From assembly GCA_002409445.1 (NCBI GenBank), contig DHNJ01000031.1:912-12719 (forward strand): 11,808 nucleotides of DNA, in the 5' to 3' direction. The notes beneath the pieces are model-generated. The model had not been told where the DNA came from and made no database searches. It saw only the letters and a program-made list of their open reading frames with translations. This DNA is from Armatimonadetes bacterium UBA5419 (GTDB lineage: Bacteria; Armatimonadota; UBA10988). Position 1 is the first letter of the stretch. Each line of letters opens with the position of its first letter. Made by a program: the position numbers and the translations under genes. Shown here in pieces: positions 1 to 7,515 of the stretch.

Positions 1-421
1 CCAGGCCCAGATTGAACCAGCCGTCGGCGTACTTGGGATCGATCGCCACGGCCTTGCGCAGCGCCTCCTCGGCCGGCACCGGCTGTTGCGTGGCGAGCAG
101 GGCGAGGGCCAGGTTGTTCAAGAGCCGCGGATCCCCCGGCCGCTGCACCACAGCATCGGTCAGCAGGGCGACGGCATCGGCCGGCCGGTCCTGCTGAAGC
201 GCGATGGCGCCGAGCCAACTCTGACACTCGGCATCGCGCGGTTGGACGGCCAAGATACGTTCAAAGCCGCGCCGCGCGCCGTCCAGGTCGCCGGCGTCGT
301 ACAGGGCCACGGAGTCGTTGAACAGCGCCGCCACGGACTGGATCTCTTGGCCCAGGCCGGCAAACGCCAGGGCGAGCAGGGCTAGCAGCCAGACCGGTCG
401 GCGGCAGACGCAGGTGCTCAT
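1..421 (-). CDS. Exported TPR-repeat protein, C-terminus outside the window
   Basis: The minus-strand frame is open from an ATG at 421 to the left edge, giving the first 140 residues of a longer protein. Residues 1-24 look like a signal peptide: arginines at 7-8, then a leucine/alanine-rich core (WLLALLALAFAGLG). Three tetratricopeptide units follow, at about 29-63, 64-97 and 98-131, each with the usual small-residue and aromatic spacing and ending in a Q/R/I-P-x-D/K turn; a fourth begins at the edge (ADGWFNLGL). TPR domains are protein-binding scaffolds, so the product is probably a secreted or surface-held adaptor, but no specific role can be read. It starts 9 bases after the dxs stop and is probably last, or near last, in the operon. 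The ribosome binding site is weak. The TPR call is firm; the function is unknown. Confidence 0.8.
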   Translation of the reverse strand, partial: MSTCVCRRPVWLLALLALAFAGLGQEIQSVAALFNDSVALYDAGDLDGARRGFERILAVQPRDAECQSWLGAIALQQDRPADAVALLTDAVVQRPGDPRLLNNLALALLATQQPVPAEEALRKAVAIDPKYADGWFNLGL

Positions 422-430
422 GGCGTGATC

Positions 431-2341
431 TCAGGCCACGCTTTTCGCCGAAATGTCGTCCTCACCTGCCCACGCCGCACGCAGCCGCGCGACCAGCCCG
501 TCGACGTGCAAGCCATGCCAGGCCAGCTGGTCCGCGCGCTCGCCGTGGTCGACAAACTCGTCCCGGATACCAGCGACTTCGAGGCGGCAATCGCTGGCCA
601 CCTGGGCCAAGACTTCCGCTACTGCGCTGCCAAATCCACCGACGACCGCGTGCTCCTCGACCGTGATCAGCACGTCGTGCCGCGCCGCCAGGTCACGCAC
701 CAGGTCTTCATCGAGCGGCTTGATGAACCGAGCGTTGGCCACCGTGACCTCGTGCCCCTCGCGCGCGAGGATCTCGGCGGCCTCGACGACGCTGCTGAGC
801 AACGTGCCGGCGACCAACACCGCCACGCGCTGCCCCTCGCGGACGATCTCACCCTTGCCCCATGGCAGGTCGACCAGATCGGCGGGCAGGTCCAACCCTT
901 CGACTGCCGTGCGCGGGTAACGGATGGCCACCGGCCCATGCACCGGGCCGTCGACGTAGGTCAGCGCCGTGCGCATCATGTGCAGCATCTCGACCTCGTC
1001 GGCCGGGGCCATGATCGACATGTGCGGGATATGCCGCAGGTAGGCATAGTCATACAGACCGTGGTGGGTCGGGCCGTCGTTGCCGACCAGTCCGCCACGG
1101 TCCAGCGCGAGGATCAACGGAGCCTTGTGCAGGGCCGCGTCGTGCAGGACCTGGTCGTAGGCCCGCTGGAGGAAGGTCGAATAGATGGCCGCGATCGGCC
1201 GCTGTCCAGCGACGGCCATCGCCGCCGCGGTGCAGACCGCGTGCTGTTCGGCCATGCCGACATCCAGCACCCGACCCGGGAACTCATCAACGACGTTCAC
1301 CAGCCCCGTGCCATCGAGCATCGCCGCGCTGACCGCCATGACGCGCTTGTCCTCGCGCGCCAGGCGGCGGAAGCCCTCGACAAAGATGTCGGTGTAGGCC
1401 AGCGTCTTCGGCCCGCTCGACTTCGGCCGCACCGCGTGCAAGCGGCCCGGGTCGCACTCGGCCGGCTCGTAGCCCTTGCCCTTGTCGGTCAGCACGTGGA
1501 TAACCACCGGCCCCTGCCGCGTCTTGGCATAGCGCAGCGTTCGGATCAGCAAATCAACCTCGTGCCCATCGATCGGTCCGAGGTACTCGTAGCCCAGGTC
1601 CTCGAAATACGAGTGCGGCAGGATCGCCTGGCGCATCGAGACGTCGATCCGCTCGAGCGCGCTGAGGGCATCCTCGCCCAGCGGCAGCCGGCGCACGGCG
1701 TCCTCGAAGTAGCGCTTGACCGTCGTGTACGGCTTGCCCACGCGCAGTTCGGTCATATACCGGCTCAGCGCGCCGACGTTCGGCGAGATGCTCATGCCGT
1801 TATCGTTGACCACGACGATGAGCCGCGTCCCCGCGTCGCCACCGTGGTTGAGGCCCTCGAAGGCCTGGCCCGCGGTCAGCGAGCCGTCGCCGATAACGGC
1901 GACGACATGGTGGTTCTGGCCCTGCTGGTCGCGGGCCAAGGCAAAGCCAACCGCGGCCGAGATGCTCGTGCCGCCGTGGCCGGCGCCAAACGCATCGTGC
2001 TCCGACTCGGCGGGCTTGCAAAACGGTGCCAGACCGTTAGTCTGACGGATCGTCGGCAGCTCAGCCAGCCGGCCAGTCAGCATCTTATGCGGGTAAGACT
2101 GGTGCCCAACGTCGAACACAATCTTGTCGGTCGGCGTGTCAAACAGGTAGTGCAGAGCGACCGTCAACTCGACCGTGCCGAGGTTGGAGCCAAAATGGCC
2201 ACCACACGGCAGCGCAGTCACGACCTCGGTCAGATCCTGGCGCATTTCGGCACACAATTGCCGCAGTTCACTTATGTTGAGGCACTTAACATCGCCGGGG
2301 CCGCGGATGCTTTCGAGCAGCGGCTTAGTCGTTCGAGCCAT
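431..2341 (-). CDS. dxs: 1-Deoxy-D-xylulose-5-phosphate synthase (DXS)
   Basis: This 636-residue protein is full length for DXS. DXS is the thiamine-diphosphate enzyme that condenses pyruvate with glyceraldehyde 3-phosphate in the first step of the MEP isoprenoid pathway. Visible motifs are VGHQSYPHK (His80), the ThDP/Mg site GDGSLTAG at 151-158 closed by NDN at 179-181, GPIDGH near 255-260, KGKGYEPAE near 287-295, the catalytic glutamate in MAEQHAV (Glu365), STFLQRAYDQ with Arg393, GNDGPTHHG with Asp422 and His426, and the C-terminal RFIKPLDED. The ATG at 2341 is chosen over one 18 codons upstream because GGGAG lies 6 bases before it and the upstream extension would overlap ispA. One oddity: after LHAV (302-304) the linker to the second domain appears shorter than usual and lacks the common FDP-x-TG stretch. 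It follows the prenyl synthase gene by 22 bases, so two isoprenoid steps are co-transcribed. Confidence 0.96.
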   Translation of the reverse strand: MARTTKPLLESIRGPGDVKCLNISELRQLCAEMRQDLTEVVTALPCGGHFGSNLGTVELTVALHYLFDTPTDKIVFDVGHQSYPHKMLTGRLAELPTIRQTNGLAPFCKPAESEHDAFGAGHGGTSISAAVGFALARDQQGQNHHVVAVIGDGSLTAGQAFEGLNHGGDAGTRLIVVVNDNGMSISPNVGALSRYMTELRVGKPYTTVKRYFEDAVRRLPLGEDALSALERIDVSMRQAILPHSYFEDLGYEYLGPIDGHEVDLLIRTLRYAKTRQGPVVIHVLTDKGKGYEPAECDPGRLHAVRPKSSGPKTLAYTDIFVEGFRRLAREDKRVMAVSAAMLDGTGLVNVVDEFPGRVLDVGMAEQHAVCTAAAMAVAGQRPIAAIYSTFLQRAYDQVLHDAALHKAPLILALDRGGLVGNDGPTHHGLYDYAYLRHIPHMSIMAPADEVEMLHMMRTALTYVDGPVHGPVAIRYPRTAVEGLDLPADLVDLPWGKGEIVREGQRVAVLVAGTLLSSVVEAAEILAREGHEVTVANARFIKPLDEDLVRDLAARHDVLITVEEHAVVGGFGSAVAEVLAQVASDCRLEVAGIRDEFVDHGERADQLAWHGLHVDGLVARLRAAWAGEDDISAKSVA

Positions 2342-2363
2342 ACTTATCTCCCACGCCGACCGC

Positions 2364-3254
2364 TCAGTGGTCGCGTTCAATAACGTAGCGGGCAAGTGCC
2401 CGCAGCGGATCGGCCGCGGGGCCGAAGTCGTTCAGGGCTGCGACAGCCTCGTCGACGAGCGCCGCCGCCTGGCGCCGGCTCTCATCGAGGCCAAACAACA
2501 CCGGCCACGTCGCCTTGGCATGGTCTGCGTCGCTGCCCACCGGCTTGCCCAGCGTCGCTTCGTCGCCCACCACGTCCAAGATGTCGTCCGCAATCTGAAA
2601 CGCCAGGCCGAGCCCGCGCGCATAGCGGCGCAAGGACGCTACCTGCTCGGCGTGAGCACCGCCCAACAACGCGCCGCAGACCACCGCTGCGGTGATCAGT
2701 GCCACGGTCTTGCCAGTATGGATCGCCGCGACCAACTCCGCAGTGGGTGTCTGGCCCTCGCTCTGCAGGTCCAGCGCCTGCCCGCCGACCATGCCCGCCG
2801 CGCCAGCCTGCACGGCCAGCTCGCGGCTCGCGGCCAGCGCCCGTGCCGCGTCGATGCCCGGCTCGTCCGCGTTGCGCGCGACCAGCTCGAAGGCCAGGGT
2901 CAACAGCGCATCGCCGGCCAGCAGCGCGGTCGCCTCGTCGAACTGCTTGTGGCAGCTGGGCCGCCCGCGCCGCAGGTCGTCGTCGTCCATGCACGGTAGG
3001 TCGTCGTGGATCAGCGAGTAGGTATGGACGCACTCGAGCGCGCAGGCCGTCGGCAGCACCGCCTCGGGCGACCCGCCCACCGCCACGCAGCCGTCCATCA
3101 CCAGCGCCGGCCGCAGCCGCTTGCCGCCAGCCTCGAGGCTGTAGCGCAGCGCCTCATGCAGCCGCGCCGGCGAGGCGTCGGCCGGCGGCACCAGACGATC
3201 CAGCGCCGCCTCCACCTGCCGTGCGCGCCCAGCCAGATGCGCCGCCACGTCCAT
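2364..3254 (-). CDS. ispA: Short-chain polyprenyl diphosphate synthase (farnesyl/geranylgeranyl type)
   Basis: A 296-residue trans-prenyltransferase that extends DMAPP or GPP with IPP, probably to farnesyl (C15) or geranylgeranyl (C20) diphosphate. Both aspartate-rich motifs are intact: DDLPCMD at 84-90 and DDILD at 223-227. The substrate-binding GGKRLRP lies at 43-49, the chain-length region reads HTYSLIHDD just before the first motif as in E. coli IspA, and GKTVALI (181-187) and a KATWPVLFGL segment follow. Tyr-Ser at the fifth and fourth positions before the first motif fits a short-chain product, but sequence alone does not separate FPP from GGPP synthase. The end of xseB and this start overlap as GTGATG: the ATG at 3254 shares one base with the xseB stop, and a GTG one codon upstream is the alternative. 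GGAGA sits about 7 bases before the ATG. Family call firm; gene symbol by closest match. Confidence 0.92.
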   Translation of the reverse strand: MDVAAHLAGRARQVEAALDRLVPPADASPARLHEALRYSLEAGGKRLRPALVMDGCVAVGGSPEAVLPTACALECVHTYSLIHDDLPCMDDDDLRRGRPSCHKQFDEATALLAGDALLTLAFELVARNADEPGIDAARALAASRELAVQAGAAGMVGGQALDLQSEGQTPTAELVAAIHTGKTVALITAAVVCGALLGGAHAEQVASLRRYARGLGLAFQIADDILDVVGDEATLGKPVGSDADHAKATWPVLFGLDESRRQAAALVDEAVAALNDFGPAADPLRALARYVIERDH

Positions 3255-3508
3255 CACTGGGTCTCCTCGATTGTGAGGCTACCTTCCGCGCCCTGCACCA
3301 GCGTCTCCAACCGCCCCTCCAGAGCAGTCAGCTTGGCCAGGCAAACATCGCGCAGGGCCAGGCCGGTCTCGTACAGGGCGAGCGCGCGGTCCAGCGGGGT
3401 CTGGCCACTCTCCAACTCGCGGACAACCTGCTCCAGGCGTTCCTGGGCCTGCTCGAAACTCAGCTCGGCAAGCTCCTCAGCGCTTGGCAGGGCGGTCGGT
3501 TCGCTCAC
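3254..3508 (-). CDS. xseB: Exodeoxyribonuclease VII small subunit
   Basis: An 84-residue, mostly helical, acidic protein with the family pattern: LSFEQAQERLEQVVRELESG, then TPLDRALALYETGLAL. In exonuclease VII several XseB copies bind each XseA chain and are needed for activity on single-stranded DNA. Length is normal for the family. It starts with GTG at 3508, overlapping the xseA stop by four bases (GTGA), with GGAGAG five bases upstream; its own stop overlaps the next start. The tight coupling to xseA fits the unequal but linked dosage of the two subunits. Confidence 0.93.
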   Translation of the reverse strand: MSEPTALPSAEELAELSFEQAQERLEQVVRELESGQTPLDRALALYETGLALRDVCLAKLTALEGRLETLVQGAEGSLTIEETQ

Positions 3509-4722
3509 AACTTCTCTCCGGCCGAAACAACAGTGATCCGCCCATGGGCCAGGCGCACGGTACCTTCAGCGCCGGCTGGCAAATCCGTTGGGCATTGTAC
3601 CACCCGGCCATCGTCCGCCCGGGTCAGTAGCGCGTAGCCCCGCCCCAAGACCGCTTCCGGCCCGAGGGCGGCGAGCAGCTGCGCCTGCGCCTCGACTCGC
3701 CCGCGCGCTTCGATCAGCCGGCCCGCCACCGCCCGTTCCAGCCGCACGGCCAACTCGTCAATCGTCTGCCGCGGCGCATCAAGCAGCGCCTGCGGGCGCC
3801 GCCAGGCCGGCCGGTCGAGGATCGCGGAGAGCCGCTGCCGCGCTGTGGTGCCGCGGTGCGCCAAGGCCTGGCGGGCGCGCGCCCCGGGCGCCTCGACCGC
3901 CGCCGCGCAGTCCGCCGCGACCGGCACCGCCAGCTGCGCCGCGTGGGTCGGCGTCGCCGCGCGCACGTCCGCCGCCCAGTCGGTCAGTACGACGTCCGTC
4001 TCATGCCCGACCGCCGAAACCACCGGCAACGGGCAGGCGGCCACGGCGCGCACCACGGCCTCCTCGTTGAAGGCCCACAGGTCCTCCAGGCTGCCGCCAC
4101 CGCGGCCCAGCAGCACCAGATCGACCCCGCCGACCGCCGCGGCCGCCTGCAGGCCGGCGACCAGACTTGGTGCCGCCTGCTCGCCCTGGACCAGCGCGGG
4201 AATGATCAGCACCCGCACCGCCGGCCACCGGCTGCGCAGGATACGCGTCATGTCCTGGACCGCCGCGCCGGTCGGCGAGGTGATCACGGCCACGCGTCGG
4301 GGAAACCGCGGTAACGGCTGCTTGCGGGCTTCGTCGAACAGCCCCTCGGCCGCCAGTTGCGCGCGCAGGCGCTCGTAGGCGGCGTGCAGGGCACCGGCGC
4401 CCTCGGGCTCCATCGCCGTAACGTAGAGTTGCAACTGGCCGCGCTGCTGGTAGTAGGCGATGCGGCCGGTGGCGCGGACCATGTCGCCGTTCTGGGGGAC
4501 AAAGCGCAGCCGCATGGCGTCGGGCTTGAACATCACCGACTGGAGCACGGCGGTGCCGTCCTTGAGCGCGAAGTAGCAGTGCCCCGAACTGGCCCTGGTC
4601 CACCCGCTGATCTCGCCCCGCACCGTCAGCGCGCTGAGCCCCGGCTCGCTGGCGAGCAGGTCCTGGATGAGCTGGCTGATCTCGCTAACGCTGTAGACGG
4701 CCGGGCCCAGGTCCAAACTCAT
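3505..4722 (-). CDS. xseA: Exodeoxyribonuclease VII large subunit
   Basis: A 405-residue catalytic subunit of exonuclease VII, which trims single-stranded DNA from both ends during repair. Residues 1-105 form the OB-fold DNA-binding domain (YSVSEISQLIQ, VRGEISGW, GHCYFALKD). The catalytic domain shows ITSPTGAAVQD (147-157), GRGGGSLEDLWAFNEE (206-221) and SAVGHETD (236-243), all typical. A coiled-coil-prone segment rich in Ala, Arg and Leu spans about 265-350 and should carry the XseB copies; the C-terminal domain keeps LGRGYALL. Length is near the lower end of the family, and no catalytic motif is missing. The ATG at 4722 overlaps the nusB stop as ATGA, with GGAGGG six bases upstream. Confidence 0.95.
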   Translation of the reverse strand: MSLDLGPAVYSVSEISQLIQDLLASEPGLSALTVRGEISGWTRASSGHCYFALKDGTAVLQSVMFKPDAMRLRFVPQNGDMVRATGRIAYYQQRGQLQLYVTAMEPEGAGALHAAYERLRAQLAAEGLFDEARKQPLPRFPRRVAVITSPTGAAVQDMTRILRSRWPAVRVLIIPALVQGEQAAPSLVAGLQAAAAVGGVDLVLLGRGGGSLEDLWAFNEEAVVRAVAACPLPVVSAVGHETDVVLTDWAADVRAATPTHAAQLAVPVAADCAAAVEAPGARARQALAHRGTTARQRLSAILDRPAWRRPQALLDAPRQTIDELAVRLERAVAGRLIEARGRVEAQAQLLAALGPEAVLGRGYALLTRADDGRVVQCPTDLPAGAEGTVRLAHGRITVVSAGEKL

Positions 4723-5180
4723 CCATCGCCCTCCGGCGCGGGCTCGCGGCGGCCATGCTCGCGGACGAGCGTACCCAGGATGCCGTTGATGAACCGCGGC
4801 GCCTCCGCCTCGGCGTAGCGCTTGGCCAACTCGACGGCCTCGTTCACACTGACGCCGTGGGGGATGTCTGTCCGCTCGCGGATTTCGTAGGCGGCCAGGC
4901 GCAGGATGGAGCGCTCGGCCGAACCCATCCGCGCCACCGCCCAGCCAGTCGCCAACGAGTCGAGGAGACGATCGTTGGTCCGCCTCGCCGCCCAGGCGCC
5001 GCGCGCCAGCCCCGCGGCCCAGTCGTAATGGTCGGCCGGTAGGTCCGTCTCCTCGCGCTCAGCGGCGATCACCTGGTCAAACTCGGTCGGCCCCTGGTCC
5101 GCCTGGAACAGGAGGAGGAAGGCCACCTCGCGCGCCCGGCGGCGTTGGCGCGCCGTCAAGTCTGGCTTAGCGTCCGCCAT
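4719..5180 (-). CDS. nusB: Transcription antitermination factor NusB
   Basis: A 153-residue all-helical RNA-binding protein. NusB pairs with NusE (ribosomal protein S10) on boxA RNA to keep RNA polymerase processive through rRNA operons. The N-terminal RRRAREVAFLLLFQAD, the central RMGSAERSILRLAAYEI and the C-terminal VSVNEAVELAKRYAEAEAPR followed by FINGILGTL match the family closely. The ATG at 5180 lies inside the end of accC (14-base overlap), and no strong ribosome binding site precedes it, so translation is probably coupled to accC. The accC-nusB-xseA neighbourhood is common in Gram-positive-like genomes. Confidence 0.95.
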   Translation of the reverse strand: MADAKPDLTARQRRRAREVAFLLLFQADQGPTEFDQVIAAEREETDLPADHYDWAAGLARGAWAARRTNDRLLDSLATGWAVARMGSAERSILRLAAYEIRERTDIPHGVSVNEAVELAKRYAEAEAPRFINGILGTLVREHGRREPAPEGDG

Positions 5181-6576
5181 GGTCGCTCAACTCGGGCAGC
5201 GCGGCGGCCGCACCGTTGTCCGGAGACAGGTCGCCCCAGCGCTTGGCCATGAAACTGGTACTCAGCTCGCCGCGGCGGAAGAAGGCATTGCGCACAATCC
5301 GCCGCTGCAGCGGCAGCGTCGTCGTTACGCCGTCCAGGACCATCTCGTCCAGCGCGCGCTCCATGCGCACGATCGCCGTCTCGCGGTCCGGCCCCCACGC
5401 CAGCACCTTGGCCAGCAGCGGGTCGTAGAACAGCGGCACTTCGTAGCCGGTGTAGACGTGGCTGTCGACGCGCACACCCGGTCCGCCAGGCATCACGCAG
5501 CGCTCGATCGTCCCGGAGCAGGGCCGGAAGTCCTGGCTCGCGTCCTGCGCGGCGATGCGACACTCGATCGCGTGGCCGCGGAACTCGACATCTCGCTGCC
5601 GCAAGCCGAGCGGCTCGCCCGCCGCGATGCGTAGCTGCGCGCCGACCAAATCCAGCCCGGTCACCAGCTCGGTCACGGGGTGCTCGACCTGGATGCGCGT
5701 GTTCATCTCCAGGAAGTAGAAGCTACCGTCCGCGGCGACCATGCACTCGACCGTGCCCGCCGAGACGTAATCCACCGCACGCGCTGCCTTCACCGCGGCC
5801 TCGCCCATCCGCTGGCGCAGCCGGTCGGTGACCGTCGCCCCCGGCGATTCCTCAAGCACCTTCTGGTGCCGTGTGGTCTGGATACTGCACTCGCGTTCGC
5901 CCAGATGGATCGTCCCGCCCTTGCTGTCCGCGAGGATCTGGATCTCGATGTGCCGCGGCTCGTGCAGATAGGCCTCGACATAGACATCGCCGTTAGCAAA
6001 CGCGGCCTGCGCCTCGTTCTCGGCGGCCTTCAGCCCGGCGAGCAACTGGTCACGGTTGTGGGCGATGCGGATGCCCCGCCCACCGCCGCCGGCCGCGGCC
6101 TTGATCATCACCGGATAGCCGTTGGTGCGGGCGAAATCGAGTGCTTCGGCCGGGCTGTCGGCACTGACGATGCCCGTGCCCGGGATCACCGGCACGCCGG
6201 CCTCGCGCATGCGTGCGCGCGCCTCATGCTTGTTGCCCATGGCCTCGATCGCGGCGGGTGGCGGGCCGACGAAGACGAGGTCGTTCTCGGCGACGATCTC
6301 GGCGAAGGTCGCCTTTTCGGCCAGCCCGCCATAGCCGGGGTGGATCGCCTCGCAGCCGGTCGTCCGCGCGGCCATAATCACGTTCGGAATGTTCAGGTAG
6401 GAGTCGCGCATCGGGCTGGCACCGATGCAAACCGCATGATCGGCCAGCTCCACGTGCCGGCTATAGCGGTCGGCGACGCCGTAGACCGCCACGGTCTCCA
6501 CACCAAGCTCACGACAGGCGCGGATGATGCGCACGGCAATCTCGCCGCGATCACAGATCAGGATGCGGTTGAACAC
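5167..6576 (-). CDS. accC: Biotin carboxylase subunit of acetyl-CoA carboxylase, with altered conserved motifs
   Basis: A 469-residue ATP-grasp enzyme that carboxylates the biotin on AccB using ATP and bicarbonate. It is co-linear with E. coli AccC: an N-terminal Rossmann-like domain, Lys116 (GNK), Lys159 before the glycine-rich loop AAGGGGRGIR, EPRHIEIQ near 206-213, and the active-site FLEMNTRIQVEHPVTE near 288-303. Three normally near-invariant stretches differ. IANRGE is ICDRGE, HPGYGFLSEN is HPGYGGLAEK (79-88), and CSxQRRHQK is CSIQTTRHQK (230-239), which has one extra residue between Gln233 and His237. The reading frame is intact. A GTG at 6576 is chosen because the protein then begins at FNRILI as in the family, with AGGAG four bases upstream; an ATG 15 codons earlier lies inside the lipoprotein gene. 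It could be a paralogue with another acyl-CoA partner, but pairing with accB makes acetyl-CoA carboxylase the best call. Confidence 0.9.
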   Translation of the reverse strand: MFNRILICDRGEIAVRIIRACRELGVETVAVYGVADRYSRHVELADHAVCIGASPMRDSYLNIPNVIMAARTTGCEAIHPGYGGLAEKATFAEIVAENDLVFVGPPPAAIEAMGNKHEARARMREAGVPVIPGTGIVSADSPAEALDFARTNGYPVMIKAAAGGGGRGIRIAHNRDQLLAGLKAAENEAQAAFANGDVYVEAYLHEPRHIEIQILADSKGGTIHLGERECSIQTTRHQKVLEESPGATVTDRLRQRMGEAAVKAARAVDYVSAGTVECMVAADGSFYFLEMNTRIQVEHPVTELVTGLDLVGAQLRIAAGEPLGLRQRDVEFRGHAIECRIAAQDASQDFRPCSGTIERCVMPGGPGVRVDSHVYTGYEVPLFYDPLLAKVLAWGPDRETAIVRMERALDEMVLDGVTTTLPLQRRIVRNAFFRRGELSTSFMAKRWGDLSPDNGAAAALPELSDHGGR

Positions 6577-6583
6577 GGCGCTC

Positions 6584-6913
6584 CTAGCGAAGTAAGGCGA
6601 CCCGTCCAGTGGCCGGGTCATAGGTGTACTTGCAGTTGGCCAGTTCGCTCGCCGGCAGGCCGGATTCGCGGATCACCGTGGCCAGGTCGGGCGGTGGTGC
6701 CTCGTTGGTGGCGATGTACATGGCCACCGCTTGGTTGAGCTGCGCCTCGTACTGCTCACAGGCCGAGTCCTCGGCCCGGTCGACTGTCTTGCCGAGGGTG
6801 GTTGTCGCCTCGCCATGCGGCGTCGGCGTGATCTTGGTCTGCTCCTCGCTCACGCAGCCGGTCAGATACCACAACGCGGCAGCACAAACGGCTGCCCACA
6901 GCCAACTACGCAT
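6584..6913 (-). CDS. Small predicted lipoprotein of unknown function between accB and accC
   Basis: A 109-residue protein I do not recognise. Residues 1-19 form a hydrophobic signal with a lipobox (LTGC, Cys20), so the mature chain should be lipid-anchored outside the cytoplasmic membrane. A polar linker (about 21-48) leads to a helix with Cys52 (CEQYEAQLNQAVAMYIATN), a proline turn (APPPDL), and a tail with Cys94 in CKYTYDPATGRVAL. The helix, Pro turn and YDPxTG ending recall the globular tails of type II pseudopilins, but there is no prepilin signal, so this is only a resemblance. Cys52 and Cys94 could form a disulfide. The ATG at 6913 overlaps accB by eight bases and has GGAGGGG four bases upstream; the stop is seven bases before accC. 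Translation in this position is well supported by the lipobox and ribosome binding site; the role is unknown. Confidence 0.8.
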   Translation of the reverse strand: MRSWLWAAVCAAALWYLTGCVSEEQTKITPTPHGEATTTLGKTVDRAEDSACEQYEAQLNQAVAMYIATNEAPPPDLATVIRESGLPASELANCKYTYDPATGRVALLR

Positions 6914-7496
6914 CGGTCCCCTCCGCGGCCGCGGGCTGCTCGCCCGGCGCCTCACAGAGCTCCAGATGAACCAAGGGCTGGCCGTACTCGACGGCCTCGC
7001 CCTCCGCGACAAAGACACCGATCACCACGCCACCGCTCGGCGCGACAAACTCGTCGAAGACCTTCATGCTCTCGACGCTGCCCAACACCTGTCCAGGCGC
7101 GACCCAATCGCCGACGGCCATCGCCGGCTCCGCGCCTTCGGCCGCGTGGCGGTGGAAGAAGCCAACCCGGCGCGCCTCGACGATCACCGTCTCCGGCTCC
7201 TCGGGCTCCCCTGTGGCGACCAGCGCCGCGCTGCCGTTGGGCGACGGCAAAGGCAGATGCGCCTCCGTGCCGGCCGGTGCGGCCGCCGCCGCCGCCGGCG
7301 CCAACAGCGGCACCATCGTGGGTGTCTCACTGGTCTCGGCCCAGGTGGCGGCAGCAGGCGGCGGCCCGGCCGAGCCGGCCGGCGCGACCAAGTTGCGACG
7401 CACCGTGACCGACCGATCGCCGCGCCGCACCGTGATCTCCGCGACGCGGGTCCCGGCCAGCAGATGCGCTAGTTGGTCGATGTACTCGTGGTCCAC
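6906..7496 (-). CDS. accB: Biotin carboxyl carrier protein of acetyl-CoA carboxylase
   Basis: A 196-residue carrier whose biotinylated lysine shuttles CO2 from AccC to the carboxyltransferase. The N-terminal segment (DHEYIDQLAHLLAGTRVAEI, then TVRRGDRSVTVRR) matches the AccB head. An Ala/Pro-rich flexible linker spans about 40-100, and the biotinyl domain runs from about 103 to 182. The biotin site reads ESMKV (lysine 145) instead of the common EAMKM, and the usual S-P at the start of the domain is replaced by EARR before VGFFHR; the remainder (GVVIGVFVAEGEAVEYGQPL) is regular. The GTG at 7496 is preferred, as GAGG lies six bases upstream and the protein then begins like E. coli AccB; a GTG six codons earlier (7514) is possible. 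It overlaps the downstream lipoprotein gene by eight bases. Confidence 0.92.
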   Translation of the reverse strand: MDHEYIDQLAHLLAGTRVAEITVRRGDRSVTVRRNLVAPAGSAGPPPAAATWAETSETPTMVPLLAPAAAAAAPAGTEAHLPLPSPNGSAALVATGEPEEPETVIVEARRVGFFHRHAAEGAEPAMAVGDWVAPGQVLGSVESMKVFDEFVAPSGGVVIGVFVAEGEAVEYGQPLVHLELCEAPGEQPAAAEGTDA

Positions 7497-7515
7497 ACTA
7501 ACCCTCGCAGCCACC

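Noticed and set aside
425..2383. A 652-codon open frame on the plus strand antisense to dxs
   Set aside because: It mirrors a clear dxs gene in GC-rich DNA, where antisense frames often stay open; its translation shows no recognisable domain and is rich in Arg, Gln, Asp and His, as shadow frames are.
5866..5890. A possible frameshift or sequencing error in accC at the CSIQTTRHQK motif
   Set aside because: The change is one whole extra codon and the frame reads correctly on both sides, so a frameshift is excluded; a three-base error is possible but has no support. Kept as a finding instead.
5680..6738. A 352-codon plus-strand frame antisense to accC
   Set aside because: No domain or credible start signal, and it spans the accC start and the lipoprotein gene, both well supported on the other strand.
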